Of a stretch of DNA of 64,000 nt, positions 18,187 to 27,367 are shown one piece after another. Origin of the DNA: Palsa-147 sp963771905 (GTDB lineage Bacteria > Acidobacteriota > Terriglobia > Acidiferrales > UBA7541). Position 1 is the first letter of the stretch. Each line of letters starts with the position of its first letter. The notes beneath the pieces were generated by a model. That model made no database searches, was not told where the DNA came from, and saw only the letters and a program-made list of their open reading frames with translations. The stretch covers positions 124,001 through 188,000 of the forward strand of contig CAVYVI010000007.1 of assembly GCA_963771905.1 (NCBI GenBank), written 5' to 3'. The translations under genes and the position numbers were made by a program.

Positions 18187-19110
18187 ATGTCACGAGAAAT
18201 TCCCCGGGAAGTTTCTGGTTGCGGCACAGCGTTAATCACTCCATTCCGCCGCGATGGCGCGTTGGATGAACCGGCGCTGCGGCGTCTCATTCAATTCCAA
18301 CTCCGCGAGGGCATCGATTTCCTGGTCCCGTGCGGTACGACGGGCGAAGCGCCGACTCTCGATCACGACGAGCATCTCCGCGTGATCGAAATTGCCGTCG
18401 AAGAAGCCGCAGCGCGCGTCCCCATCGTTGCCGGAGTCGGCGGAAACAACACACGCAAGGTCATCGAAATGGGCCGCGGAGTCCGTCGCCTCGGCGTCGA
18501 TGCGATCCTCTCTGTCTCGCCGTACTACAACAAGCCGACGCAGGAAGGCCTCTATCAGCACTTCCGCGCCATCGCGGAATCCGTCGATTTGCCCGTGATT
18601 CTCTACAACGTGCCCGGCCGAACCTCTTCAAATATTGAACCCGCAACCGTCGCGCGCCTCGCCCGCGTGCCGAACGTCATCGGCATCAAGGAAGCATCGG
18701 GCAATCTCGCGCAGCAAATGGAAATTCTGCGTACGGTGCCGCCGCCATTTCGCGTTCTCTCCGGCGACGATGCCATGACCTTCGCTCTCCTCGCGCTCGG
18801 CGGCGTCGGCCTCATATCCGTCGCTTCCAACGAAGCTCCTCGCGCGATGAGCCGCCTCGTTCGCTTTCTTCTCGAGGGCAGAATCGCCGAGGCGCGCCAG
18901 CTTCACTTCAATCTCTTGCCGCTGATGAATGTAAATTTCATCGAGTCGAGTCCCATCCCCGTCAAGGCCGCACTCGCGATGATGGGTTTGATCGAAGAAG
19001 AATATCGCTTGCCGCTCGTTCCATTGCGTCCGGAAAATCGCGGCAAGCTCGCCGAAATTCTCAGCACGCAAGGACTTCTCGAGCGCTCCATATCAGCGCT
19101 GGCAAGTTAA
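18187..19110 (+). CDS. dapA: 4-hydroxy-tetrahydrodipicolinate synthase
   Basis: Condenses pyruvate with aspartate semialdehyde, the first committed step of lysine and diaminopimelate synthesis. The 307-residue TIM barrel has the Schiff-base lysine in GIKEASG (K168), the catalytic Tyr in YNVPGRT (Y140), and the CGTTGEAPTL loop with the conserved Thr pair. An AGGAGG lies just before ATG. It is placed between dapB and dapD in one operon. Confidence 0.96.
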   Translation: MSREIPREVSGCGTALITPFRRDGALDEPALRRLIQFQLREGIDFLVPCGTTGEAPTLDHDEHLRVIEIAVEEAAARVPIVAGVGGNNTRKVIEMGRGVRRLGVDAILSVSPYYNKPTQEGLYQHFRAIAESVDLPVILYNVPGRTSSNIEPATVARLARVPNVIGIKEASGNLAQQMEILRTVPPPFRVLSGDDAMTFALLALGGVGLISVASNEAPRAMSRLVRFLLEGRIAEARQLHFNLLPLMNVNFIESSPIPVKAALAMMGLIEEEYRLPLVPLRPENRGKLAEILSTQGLLERSISALAS

Positions 19111-19116
19111 ATCGAA

Positions 19117-19980
19117 ATGGCGACGCAACCAAGAATCACGATAGATCTCGCAGCCCGCATCGAGGAATTATTTGCCCGCGCACCCGAAAGCCTGCGCGAC
19201 GCCGGCGAGGCTTTTCAAGTCTTCGACGCGCTGAAGCTCGCTCTCAACGAAGGCCGCGTCCGCGCCGCGGAGCCGTCCGCAGACGGCTGGAAAGTCAACG
19301 CATGGGTCAAGAAGGGAATTCTCCTCGGATTTCGAATCGGCCGCGTCGTCGCTTTCGACGACAACCTGTTCACATTTTCCGATAAGCACACATTCCCGCC
19401 GCAGCGAATTTCTCCGGACCAACGCGTGCGCATCGTTCCCGGTGGAACATCAATCCGCGACGGCGCCTATCTCGCGCCCGGCGTCACCGTCATGCCTCCG
19501 TCCTACGTGAATGTTGGCGCGTACGTCGGCGAAGACACTATGATCGACTCGCACGTTCTCGTAGGCTCCTGCGCGCAAATCGGCCGCCGCGTTCATTTGA
19601 GCGCGGGCGCGCAAATCGGCGGCGTACTCGAACCCGTCGGAAGTCTTCCTGTAATTATCGAAGATGACGTACTCGTCGGAGGAAACTCAGGCATCTACGA
19701 GGGAACCATCGTAAAACGCCGCGCCGTCCTCGGCACGGGAACCATCCTCAATCGCTCCACAGCCGTTTACGATACTGTCCGCGGAGAAGTCTATGCAGGC
19801 ATGGAAGAAAAGCCGCTCGAAATTCCGGAGGAGGCCGTGGTGGTTTCAGGTGCGCGCCCAATCTCTTCCGGCATTGGCAAGGAATGGGGGTTATCCGTCT
19901 ACGCGCCGGTGATTATCAAATATCGCGACGCGAAAACGGAGTCGAAAGCACAGCTTGAGGAATTGCTGCGCTCGCGCTGA
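19117..19980 (+). CDS. dapD: Tetrahydrodipicolinate N-succinyltransferase
   Basis: Transfers succinate from succinyl-CoA to tetrahydrodipicolinate. The 287-residue protein has the N-terminal helical domain (RIEELFARAPESL, AWVKKGILLGFRI) and a left-handed beta-helix of hexapeptide repeats (PPSYVNVGAYVGEDTMIDSH, AQIGGVLEPVGSLPVIIEDD). It begins 6 bp after dapA and ends a four-gene unit. Its presence shows that this organism uses the succinylase branch. An aminotransferase (dapC) is not in the window. Confidence 0.94.
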   Translation: MATQPRITIDLAARIEELFARAPESLRDAGEAFQVFDALKLALNEGRVRAAEPSADGWKVNAWVKKGILLGFRIGRVVAFDDNLFTFSDKHTFPPQRISPDQRVRIVPGGTSIRDGAYLAPGVTVMPPSYVNVGAYVGEDTMIDSHVLVGSCAQIGRRVHLSAGAQIGGVLEPVGSLPVIIEDDVLVGGNSGIYEGTIVKRRAVLGTGTILNRSTAVYDTVRGEVYAGMEEKPLEIPEEAVVVSGARPISSGIGKEWGLSVYAPVIIKYRDAKTESKAQLEELLRSR

Positions 19981-20011
19981 CACTCAGCGCCATATCAACC
20001 GGCCGCCGAAC

Positions 20012-21637
20012 TTACGCCCAGCGACTGAAGAGCCAGAACAACCCGCCGGCGAGCAGCGCCGCCGCCGGAAGCGTGAACACCCACGCCAGCGCAACGTTGC
20101 GAATCGTCGACCACTGCAGTCCGCTGTGATTCGCCGCCATCGTCCCCGCAACGCCTGACGATAAGACGTGCGTCGTGCTCACCGGTAATCCGTACCTGTC
20201 CGCGGCAAGAATCGTGCACGCCGCCACCAGCTCCGCTGCCGCCCCCTGCGCATACGTCAAATGCTCTTTCCCGATTTTCTCGCCCACCGTCACGACGATT
20301 CGTTTCCAGCCGATCATCGTTCCCAATCCCAACGCGAGTGCCACTGCAACTTTCACCCAGGTGGGAATAAATTTTGTCGCAAGGTCGAGATGCTTTTTAT
20401 AGTTTCCGAGTGCAGTCGTGTCCGCGGCTGAAATCATCGGCTTCCCTGATTTCTGCATCAGGCGAATCGCTTCGCTGATCAGATACATGTCGTTGCGGAC
20501 GTTCGCTTGCTGGTCCGGCGGAACGCTCTTGAGCGCCTTGTAGAGCAGGACTTCGTGCTCGATGTCTCCGATCAATTGCTGCATTGCGAGCATCGTGCTC
20601 GGCTCAAAATCGCGCGTGCGAATGTATGTTGTAACCTCTTCTCGAGTGTCGCCAACGACGGCGTTGGGATCCACATAGTGGTTCACCGCTTGAATCGCTT
20701 GCTCCGAAACCGCCGCGAAATCCTGCACCTGATTTACGCCGACCGCGTGATTGAGCGCGTAGGCTGTCGGCACCGTGCCGATCAGGATCAGCATGATCAG
20801 GCCCATTCCTTTCTGACCGTCGTTTGATCCGTGCGCGAAACTGACGCCTGTGCAAGTCAAAATCAGGAAGCAGCGAATCCAGAACGGTGGCGGCGCCTCG
20901 CCTACGGGCGCCTTATAAAGACGCGGGTCGTGAATAAGCGACTTCGCCAGGAGCAGCAGCAATCCCGCGAAAATGAACCCGACTACGGGAGAGACGAGCA
21001 GCGAGCGGAATACGTTCCCAGCCTGTCCCCAATCAACGCCGCTTGTGCCGGACTTCACAGACATCAATTGATTCGCGATTCCTACGCCGATGATCGAGCC
21101 GATCAGGGTGTGGGAGCTCGATGCGGGCAGGCCCAGCCACCACGTGCCCAGATTCCACAAAATTGCGGAAATCAACAGCGCGAACACCATGCCGAATCCT
21201 GCGCCTCTTCCGACTTGCAGAATCAACTCGACCGGAAGCAGCGATACGATCGCGAACGCGACCGCGCCGGACGACAGCAGCACGCCGACAAAATTCCACA
21301 ACCCGGACCACACCACCGCGATGTGCGGCTCGAGAGAATGGGTGTAGATGACCGTGGCGACGGCGTTGGCCGTGTCATGGAAGCCGTTCACGAACTCGAA
21401 CGCGAGGGCGATCAGGAGCGCGATACCCAGCAGGATATAGGGCCATGCCGACGGGACGTGGACATCCGAGAGGTCCACCATGAGCCGGTTGCCGATGAAA
21501 ATCAGCCCCGCCACCAAGACCACACCGAATATCAACATCCCCAATCGTCCCGGCGAGGACTTTTTCAGCTTCTGATCCAGCAGGGAAGTGCTCGGTGGAA
21601 TCGCGCCTGTGGAGACCGCAGCAGTTGTATCTGCCAT
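20012..21637 (-). CDS. PiT-family inorganic phosphate transporter
   Basis: A secondary phosphate permease of about 541 residues. The PiT signatures occur twice, as expected for an internally duplicated carrier: FVNGFHDTANAVATVI in the first half and FAHGSNDGQKGMGL in the second. The C-terminal LSSGVAGTMAANHSGLQW and many hydrophobic helices fit. A long hydrophilic loop in the middle (about 300-420) is typical of the bacterial Pit-like subgroup. ATG 21637 is taken as start because an AGGA lies about 6 bp upstream; the frame also offers an ATG at 21655. It is convergent with dapD. Confidence 0.93.
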   Translation of the reverse strand: MADTTAAVSTGAIPPSTSLLDQKLKKSSPGRLGMLIFGVVLVAGLIFIGNRLMVDLSDVHVPSAWPYILLGIALLIALAFEFVNGFHDTANAVATVIYTHSLEPHIAVVWSGLWNFVGVLLSSGAVAFAIVSLLPVELILQVGRGAGFGMVFALLISAILWNLGTWWLGLPASSSHTLIGSIIGVGIANQLMSVKSGTSGVDWGQAGNVFRSLLVSPVVGFIFAGLLLLLAKSLIHDPRLYKAPVGEAPPPFWIRCFLILTCTGVSFAHGSNDGQKGMGLIMLILIGTVPTAYALNHAVGVNQVQDFAAVSEQAIQAVNHYVDPNAVVGDTREEVTTYIRTRDFEPSTMLAMQQLIGDIEHEVLLYKALKSVPPDQQANVRNDMYLISEAIRLMQKSGKPMISAADTTALGNYKKHLDLATKFIPTWVKVAVALALGLGTMIGWKRIVVTVGEKIGKEHLTYAQGAAAELVAACTILAADRYGLPVSTTHVLSSGVAGTMAANHSGLQWSTIRNVALAWVFTLPAAALLAGGLFWLFSRWA

Positions 21638-21884
21638 TCGAATCCTCGTGTGCAACGGAAATGAGAGACGCGGTGGACACTAGCAGCCTGAATGTGAACG
21701 AGCGATGAACGAAAAATGAATCCTGCGAAAACCGAAGCCCTGATAGGGGCTGTGGTGCCGGCAACGGTGAGTTACTGTTTGAGAACAAACGGAACACCCG
21801 CCCGGCGAATTCTGAACTCCTTCGAGTTTCCGTGCTAACGTCTGCGAGAGTTGTCCGAGGCCTTGCTGCTGCGATGAAATTCAG

Positions 21885-22051
21885 TTGTTTTTTCACTGGC
21901 TCGTGGTAGCTTTAGGCGGGGTGTCACGGTTTCAGAGCGATTCCAAGAGATTATCCTTCGCTTTCGCGAGAGGGGCAGAGCGCTGTCCCCCTGTACGCAT
22001 CTCTGCCCGCCGCGGTCCGAGGGAAGCACCAAAATTAAATTGGAGGCAACA
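21885..22051 (+). promoter_or_regulatory. Promoter and leader of lipoprotein cassette 1
   Basis: TTGTTT (21885-21890), 16 bp, then TAGCTT (21907-21912) form a promoter-like pair. They are followed by GGGGTGTCACGGT and a GGGGCAG/CTGTCCCC hairpin (21972-21990). A GGAGG precedes ATG 22052. The same pair with identical spacing, the same hairpin and similar sequence throughout stand before cassette 2, and a diverged copy before cassette 3. This marks it as a common control region. The gap from 21638 to 21884 shows nothing else clear. Confidence 0.55.
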
Positions 22052-22540
22052 ATGAAGAGAGCTTTAGTGGGGTTAGGGGTCACTACCCTGCTGGCTTTTC
22101 TGATCGTGGCCGTACCGGCGTCTGCGCAAACTCAGACACCGGTGAAGAGGGTCGTCGCGCCGCGGTACGCAGCCAGCCAGGAGACCACGTTGTCCGGTGT
22201 TGTCCAGAGCGTCGTCACAAAACCCGCGACCGGAATGCTTGCAGGTGACCACCTACTGGTGGCAACACCCAAAGGCACCGTTGACGCAGAGCTCGGCGGG
22301 TCCTATTCGGTGGGCCGCCATGCGGTGACGTTTACTCCCGGTGAATCGGTAAAGGTCGTCGGAGTTAAGACGGCCATTAAAGGCAGCTCGGTGTTTCTCG
22401 TGCGGACCGTTCAATCATCTTCGCATCTCTATACATTCCGCACACCGACGGGAGCGCCGCTCGCACATGGATCAGATCCGGCGGCGGACTACTCGAAACT
22501 TCAATCGACCGGGATGCGGTCAAATGGAGGCTCGCGATGA
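22052..22540 (+). CDS. Small exported protein of cassette 1, unknown family
   Basis: A 162-residue protein with a cleavable signal peptide (MKRALVGLGVTTLLAFLIVA, cleavage after PASA). The mature part is beta-rich with the pattern TLSGVVQSV, GDHLLVATPKGTVDAELG, GESVKVVGVKT and VFLVRTV. This is the kind of alternation seen in small OB-fold exported proteins; that fold is inference. ATG 22052 is chosen for its GGAGG. It overlaps the next gene by ATGA. Paralogues are at 24855 and 33607 (minus), each upstream of a large lipoprotein. Function unknown. Confidence 0.8.
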   Translation: MKRALVGLGVTTLLAFLIVAVPASAQTQTPVKRVVAPRYAASQETTLSGVVQSVVTKPATGMLAGDHLLVATPKGTVDAELGGSYSVGRHAVTFTPGESVKVVGVKTAIKGSSVFLVRTVQSSSHLYTFRTPTGAPLAHGSDPAADYSKLQSTGMRSNGGSR

Positions 22541-24390
22541 ATCGTAAGCCTCTACTGCTAGCCTTGTTTGCACTCGGTGCCGCCACGCTACTTTCAGCGT
22601 GCGGCAGTTCGTCGAAACCAGTGATTGCCGTCGCGATTTCTGGAGCGCCAGCCTCATTGGAAGTCAGCGATCCGGCTTCGTTCAGCGCCACGGTTACGAA
22701 TGACACCGCGAACGCCGGCGTGAATTGGACTTGCTCTCCGTCGCCGTGCGGTTCATTTACCCCTGCAGCGGCGCCGAGCGGCGCGAGCACCACGTACCTC
22801 GCTCCCAACACGGCGGGTAGCGTGACGGTTACGGCGACTTCGGTCACCGACTCCACGGCGACTGCCTCCGCGACCATCACCATCAATCCCATCGCCTCCG
22901 CTGCCAGTCTGACCGGATCATATGTTTACCTCGTGACTGGCCTCGATGCGAACGGCTCATACGCTGCCGCCGGAAGCTTTACCGCGGACGGTGTCGGAGC
23001 TCTGACGAACATCGAACAGGATTACTGCGACCTGCTGAATTGCTACAACGACGTCAACGCCGCGGGTACCGGATCGACCTTTACAATTGGTGCGGATGGA
23101 CGCGGGCAGCTCGTCGTGAACACGCTGGACATCAACCTTGGTCCGGCGGGAAGTGGAGTTCTAACGTTCACCGTTGCACTTACGTCCTCTTCGCATGGAG
23201 TTATAGCCGAGGCGGACACGAATGCGACGTCGAATGGCACTCTCGATCTTCAATCCGGGAGCCCGTTCGCATTGACCTCCATCAGCGGTGGATATTCATT
23301 CGTCGCACCTGGAGTAGATGTTTTCGGTGACGTCGATATCGTCGGTGCCGTTTTGAGCGCCGACGGCAACGGCAACTTTAATGGTGGCACCTACGACGAA
23401 AATTTCGCTGGGGACATCATTGGCCCATTCACGTTCAATCAGTCTGACTCGACTTACCTGGCACCGGACGCGAACGGGCGAGGCACGATGACCATCAACG
23501 GCATTCCCTTCGCCTACTACATCGTCGGGCCGGAAGTTGTCCGCGTGGTGGAAAATGAAATACCAGGTAGCGACTTCTTGACCGCGGGAAGCCTCTACGG
23601 GCAGGGAGCCAACGCCTTCTCGAACGCGACGTTGACTGGCACTTTCGTCTTCAGTGAATCTGGATCGAGCGTTCTCGGTCCGTTTGGCGTAGCAGGCCAG
23701 TTCACTGGCGACGGCGCAGGGGATGTTACCGCCGGCGCAGTCGACACCAATGAAGGCGGAAGTTATTCCGCCGCCGGCAGCCTCGCGACGGGGGCATCGT
23801 ACGAAATTCCCAACACCAGTGGTGGCCGCGGTGTAATCACGATTCCGGCCGCTGCGACAACCTCCGGCGACTTGGCGACGCTCGTCATCTACGCGGTTGA
23901 TCCCGCGCTTAACATCCTCGACCCGAACAATACGAGTGGAGGAGGGGGAGCGTTGGTTCTCGACGACGACGCCAACATTTACTCAAGTGGGGCGCTGATT
24001 CCGCAGGCCAGCGGCGCGAGCACCCAAGGCAATTACGCTTTCGATTATTGGGTTTACCCTGCGCCGTATGGCTTCTCCAACATTTCCGGCCAGTTCCTCT
24101 CGGACGGTAACGGCAACGTGGCGGGCACTGCGGATGTGAGCGCACCGTTTGCGTTAGCCGGTATCGATCCCGGAGTTCCCACGGCCGGGACATATGTAGC
24201 GGACGCAAGCAACGCAGGACGGTTCACAAGCACCGTCACGTTAACGTCCACTACGCCAGCCTTCGTGCTGTCTGAAGGATGGGTCATTTACCAGGCCAGC
24301 GGCTCGCAGATGGTTTTTGTGTCCGGCTCTGGCGTTGGAAGCCCACCGGTCGCGACCGACATCGGTTCGGGCACGCTAGTTCACCAGTAA
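22537..24390 (+). CDS. Large modular lipoprotein of cassette 1
   Basis: A 617-residue lipoprotein with lipobox LSAC (MNRKPLLLALFALGAATLLSACGSSSK, cut after Ala). An Ig-like segment (about 30-120) is followed by four related beta-rich modules of about 110 residues. Each opens with a G-x-Y/F-x-F strand, then SADGNGN or TADGVGA, then D-x-N: near LTGSYVYLVTGLD, ISGGYSFVAPGVD, LTGTFVFSESGSS and TQGNYAFDYWVYP. Modules 1-3 also carry an ADGRG/DANGRG/TSGGRG strand. No enzyme motif is seen. It is presumably on the outer membrane surface. I do not recognise a named family; related proteins are frequent in acidobacterial genomes by memory. Confidence 0.82.
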   Translation: MNRKPLLLALFALGAATLLSACGSSSKPVIAVAISGAPASLEVSDPASFSATVTNDTANAGVNWTCSPSPCGSFTPAAAPSGASTTYLAPNTAGSVTVTATSVTDSTATASATITINPIASAASLTGSYVYLVTGLDANGSYAAAGSFTADGVGALTNIEQDYCDLLNCYNDVNAAGTGSTFTIGADGRGQLVVNTLDINLGPAGSGVLTFTVALTSSSHGVIAEADTNATSNGTLDLQSGSPFALTSISGGYSFVAPGVDVFGDVDIVGAVLSADGNGNFNGGTYDENFAGDIIGPFTFNQSDSTYLAPDANGRGTMTINGIPFAYYIVGPEVVRVVENEIPGSDFLTAGSLYGQGANAFSNATLTGTFVFSESGSSVLGPFGVAGQFTGDGAGDVTAGAVDTNEGGSYSAAGSLATGASYEIPNTSGGRGVITIPAAATTSGDLATLVIYAVDPALNILDPNNTSGGGGALVLDDDANIYSSGALIPQASGASTQGNYAFDYWVYPAPYGFSNISGQFLSDGNGNVAGTADVSAPFALAGIDPGVPTAGTYVADASNAGRFTSTVTLTSTTPAFVLSEGWVIYQASGSQMVFVSGSGVGSPPVATDIGSGTLVHQ

Positions 24391-24399
24391 CCTCTAATC

Positions 24400-24447
24400 T
24401 TTGGGCGGGTGGCACGGCCGAATTTATGGCCGTGCCACCCGCCCAAA
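24400..24447. terminator. 20-bp perfect inverted repeat after cassette 1
   Basis: Arms at 24400-24419 and 24428-24447 are perfect complements with an 8-nt loop; the core is GTGGCACGGCC/GGCCGTGCCAC. It begins 10 bp after the lipoprotein stop and is followed by a mixed T/C tract (CTTTTCTTCCTTC). It could act as a bidirectional terminator. The same core recurs after cassette 2 and, diverged, after cassette 3. Confidence 0.65.
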
Positions 24448-24687
24448 CTTTTCTTCCTTCGAATTGCTCACCGATCCCTTTCGGAGTGGCGCGTGTTCCG
24501 AGCGCGTTTCAAAATCCGCTGAATCAACGCGTTTCGACATGGTGATGCTGGAATCATCCGCTATTTGCGTAGGTTACCCTTTGTGAACAATCAAGCGCAC
24601 CCTCGCATGACGAAACAGCCTTCGGGCCTCGTTTATGGTACCGTGTCCGGAGTTTGTCTTAGGGGCCTTGACCGCAACGAATTTCTA

Positions 24688-24854
24688 TTGTTTTTTGGTG
24701 CGCTCGTGATAGCTTTACCCGGGGTGTCACGGTCTTAGGACCATTCGAAAAAGTTTATCCTTCGGAATCGCGCTTGGGGCAGCGCACTGTCCCCCAGTTT
24801 TTTGCTGCCTTGCCATGTTTCCGGGGAAGCACTGAGACTAAATTGGAGGAACAA
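24688..24854 (+). promoter_or_regulatory. Promoter and leader of lipoprotein cassette 2
   Basis: TTGTTT (24688-24693), 16 bp, TAGCTT (24710-24715), then CCGGGGTGTCACGGT and a GGGGCAG/CTGTCCCC hairpin (24776-24794). GGAGG precedes ATG 24855. The arrangement matches cassette 1 position by position. The 24448-24687 stretch before it holds no gene that I can support. Confidence 0.55.
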
Positions 24855-25337
24855 ATGAAGAAAGTGTTGGGAGGGTTAGGGGTCACCACCCTGCTGACGT
24901 TCTTCCTGCTCGCGGCGTCGATGCAAGCCCAGACTGCCGTAGCGGTGAAGAGGAGTAATATCGCTCCGCGGTACAACGTCAGCAAGGAAGTTACGTTGAA
25001 GGGAATCGTACAGGGTGTGCAGTCGGCATCGTTCAAAAGGACGCCGCGAACACTCGCAGGCGATCACTTGATGTTGTCTACTTCTTCAGGCGTTGTCGAT
25101 ACGCACCTGGGCACGTCCGCAATGACGGGACCCAAGGCGTTGAAGCTGACGCCCGGCGAGCCCGTCAGTGTCACCGGTGCGATGACGACGGTAAGTAACA
25201 AGCAGATTTTTCTCGCACGCACGGTTGTAGCGGGCGGCCAGACCTACAAGATTCGGAACCAAAACGGCGCGCTGATAATTTCCACCACCGCCGTGCACCC
25301 GCCAACCAAGACCGTGGGTCAGGGAGGTGCAAAGTGA
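24855..25337 (+). CDS. Small exported protein of cassette 2
   Basis: A 160-residue paralogue of the proteins at 22052 and 33607 (minus). Signal peptide MKKVLGGLGVTTLLTFFLLA ends at about SMQA. The mature part repeats the family pattern: VTLKGIVQGV, AGDHLMLSTSSGVVDTHLG, GEPVSVTGAMT, IFLARTV and TYKIRNQNG. The open frame extends upstream to 24774, but that part lies in the leader, so ATG 24855 with GGAGG is the start. It overlaps the next gene by ATGA. Function unknown. Confidence 0.8.
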   Translation: MKKVLGGLGVTTLLTFFLLAASMQAQTAVAVKRSNIAPRYNVSKEVTLKGIVQGVQSASFKRTPRTLAGDHLMLSTSSGVVDTHLGTSAMTGPKALKLTPGEPVSVTGAMTTVSNKQIFLARTVVAGGQTYKIRNQNGALIISTTAVHPPTKTVGQGGAK

Positions 25338-27157
25338 ATCGCAAACCTCTCCTGTTAATGGCCGCAGTCTTTATCGCCGGAGTGCTTCTGACGGCTTGCG
25401 GCAGTTCGTCGAAACAACCGATTGCTGTGACGATATCCACGGCTCCTCCAAATGCTTTGGAAGTTTCCTATACGGGTACCGTTGGGGCCAGCGTTACGGG
25501 CGACGCGGCGAATGCCGGCGTTGACTGGACCGTGACTTGCGGCAGCGCGGATTGCGGAGCGTTCTCGCCGTCAACTCATACCGCCAGCGGCGACACGCTC
25601 ACCTATACAGCACCGGCCACCGTACCTACAGGCGGCACGGTCACCATCACGGCGGCGTCAACCACCGATGCCACGAAGACCGCGGGTGTAACCATAACCA
25701 TCAATCCGATTGCGTCGGCGTCAACCTTGACCGGCCAATACGCGTTCCTGGTTACCGGCCTTGACCTCAACGGCGAATATCTCGTCGCGGGCAGCTTCAC
25801 GGCGGACGGCGCGGGCAACATCTCGGCGACCGCCGGCGAAGAAGACTACTGCGACATCGTCACGGAGTGCGAGCTCGTCACAATCACCGGCGGAACCTAT
25901 ACGCTCGGACCGGATGGCCGCGGCAGCATCGCGTTCACCGTTTCCGACGCAACTTTGGGCGTCGCTGGGTTGGAAACATTCAGTGTGGCCGTTTCTTCGT
26001 CGGCCCATGGACAGATCGTATCGTTTGACACGAGCGCCACATCGTCTGGAACGCTGGACCTCCAGGATGCGACGCTGTTTGCGGCGACCACTTCCGTCGC
26101 TGGCGGATATTCCTTCGTCACCAGCGGCGTGGACTATGGCGCCGGGGTTGTGGCCAGCTTTGGTGGCGTGGCAACCGCAGACGGCAATGGCAATTTGGTC
26201 AGCGGAATCCTCGATTTGAACGATGGCGGCGTGTTCAACACGTTTAACTTCAATTCCACGAACTCGACGTACATTGCATCCGATACGAATGGCCGTGGAA
26301 CTGTGACCGTCGACGGACTTTCGTTCGCGTATTACATCGTCGGTGGAGAATGTCTGCGGCTGATCGAGACGGACTTCGCGTCCACCGATCTCATGCAGGC
26401 TGGGTCCGCCTACGGCCAGGGCGCGGTGGTAGCTTCGCCGGCTGCTCTCACGGGTAGCTTTGTCTTCAGCGACGCAGGGAACGGCACCGTGGGTCCATAC
26501 GGGGCGGTTGGACAGATCACGACCGACGGCGCCGGAAACGTTACTGCCGGCGTTGCCGACGTGGACGAAGACGGTTCGGTTTCGACGGCGGGTGCTTTGA
26601 CTGGCAGCACGTACGTTATGCCCAACACTGGCGGCGGCCGTGGATACATCAGTCTGCCGAACACTCCGACCACCTCGCAGGATCTGTCGATACTCATGGT
26701 GTATTTGGTGGATCCAAACCTGGATATCCTCGATCCGAACAACAACACGGGCGGCGGCGGAGCTCTGATTCTCGATGCCGGCACCAGCACCTTCGGGAGC
26801 GGCTTCCTGGTTCCGCAGGCTGCTGGAGCGGTATTCCAAGGGAACTACGCGATCAATGCGCAGTTCTTCCCGTTTACGACCAGTGAAGGCGACTTCGTCG
26901 GACAGTTCTTCACCGACGGCGCCACCATCACCGGTAACGTGGATCTGAACATCCCGATACTCGTCGATTTGCTCCCTGCGCAGGCGTTCACAGGGACGAT
27001 TACGGCGGACGCGGTCAACCTTGGACGCTACACTGATTCCGTGGTCCTCGGTACCTCGGGACTGACAGAATCGCTCGTCTACTATCAGGCGAGTGGCGCT
27101 CAGCTGGTCTTTATCTCTGAGACCAATGAAGCGACCGGAGTTCTGGTCCACCAGTAA
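25334..27157 (+). CDS. Large modular lipoprotein of cassette 2
   Basis: A 607-residue paralogue of the cassette 1 lipoprotein. Lipobox LTAC in MNRKPLLLMAAVFIAGVLLT-AC, then GSSSK. An Ig-like N-terminal part is followed by the same four modules: LTGQYAFLVTGLDLNGEY, VAGGYSFVTSGVD, LTGSFVFSDAGNG and FQGNYAINAQFFP. Each is followed by a T/ADGAGN or ADGNGN turn. The DTNGRG and LGPDGRG strands are kept. The end (SGAQLVFISE, LVHQ) matches copy 1. Sequence similarity is strong over the whole length, so the copies arose by duplication of the cassette. Confidence 0.82.
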   Translation: MNRKPLLLMAAVFIAGVLLTACGSSSKQPIAVTISTAPPNALEVSYTGTVGASVTGDAANAGVDWTVTCGSADCGAFSPSTHTASGDTLTYTAPATVPTGGTVTITAASTTDATKTAGVTITINPIASASTLTGQYAFLVTGLDLNGEYLVAGSFTADGAGNISATAGEEDYCDIVTECELVTITGGTYTLGPDGRGSIAFTVSDATLGVAGLETFSVAVSSSAHGQIVSFDTSATSSGTLDLQDATLFAATTSVAGGYSFVTSGVDYGAGVVASFGGVATADGNGNLVSGILDLNDGGVFNTFNFNSTNSTYIASDTNGRGTVTVDGLSFAYYIVGGECLRLIETDFASTDLMQAGSAYGQGAVVASPAALTGSFVFSDAGNGTVGPYGAVGQITTDGAGNVTAGVADVDEDGSVSTAGALTGSTYVMPNTGGGRGYISLPNTPTTSQDLSILMVYLVDPNLDILDPNNNTGGGGALILDAGTSTFGSGFLVPQAAGAVFQGNYAINAQFFPFTTSEGDFVGQFFTDGATITGNVDLNIPILVDLLPAQAFTGTITADAVNLGRYTDSVVLGTSGLTESLVYYQASGAQLVFISETNEATGVLVHQ

Positions 27158-27172
27158 CCTCAACCTTTGGAC

Positions 27173-27204
27173 AGCGGCACGGCCGGGCGATCGGCCGTGC
27201 CGCT
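27173..27204. terminator. Inverted repeat after cassette 2
   Basis: AGCGGCACGGCCG (27173-27185) and CGGCCGTGCCGCT (27192-27204) form a 13-bp perfect stem with a 6-nt loop, 16 bp after the lipoprotein stop. The GGCACGGCC core is shared with the hairpin after cassette 1. No long T tract follows. The rest of the gap to 27367 shows nothing more. Confidence 0.6.
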
Positions 27205-27367
27205 ATTCGAATCTCCTGCCCTCAGATTCTCGATCCCGGATTTCCGGATGGAATGGCTCTCGCGGGGAAAACTGTGCGTCGAGCGGCCAGGCCGGCTGCC
27301 CGCGACGGCGAAGACTCCGCGGTTGCTCCGTAAAAATCGGAAACGCGGCCAGCGTGGGCCGCCCGCT

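Noticed and set aside
21885..22051. Cyclic di-GMP (GEMM) riboswitch in the cassette leaders
   Set aside because: The leader has hairpins, but the conserved GEMM core and tetraloop-receptor sequences are not seen.
25721..27163. 480-codon open frame antisense to the cassette 2 lipoprotein
   Set aside because: Composition is Arg/Val-rich with no domain; the plus-strand gene has lipobox, modules and coupling to its upstream gene.
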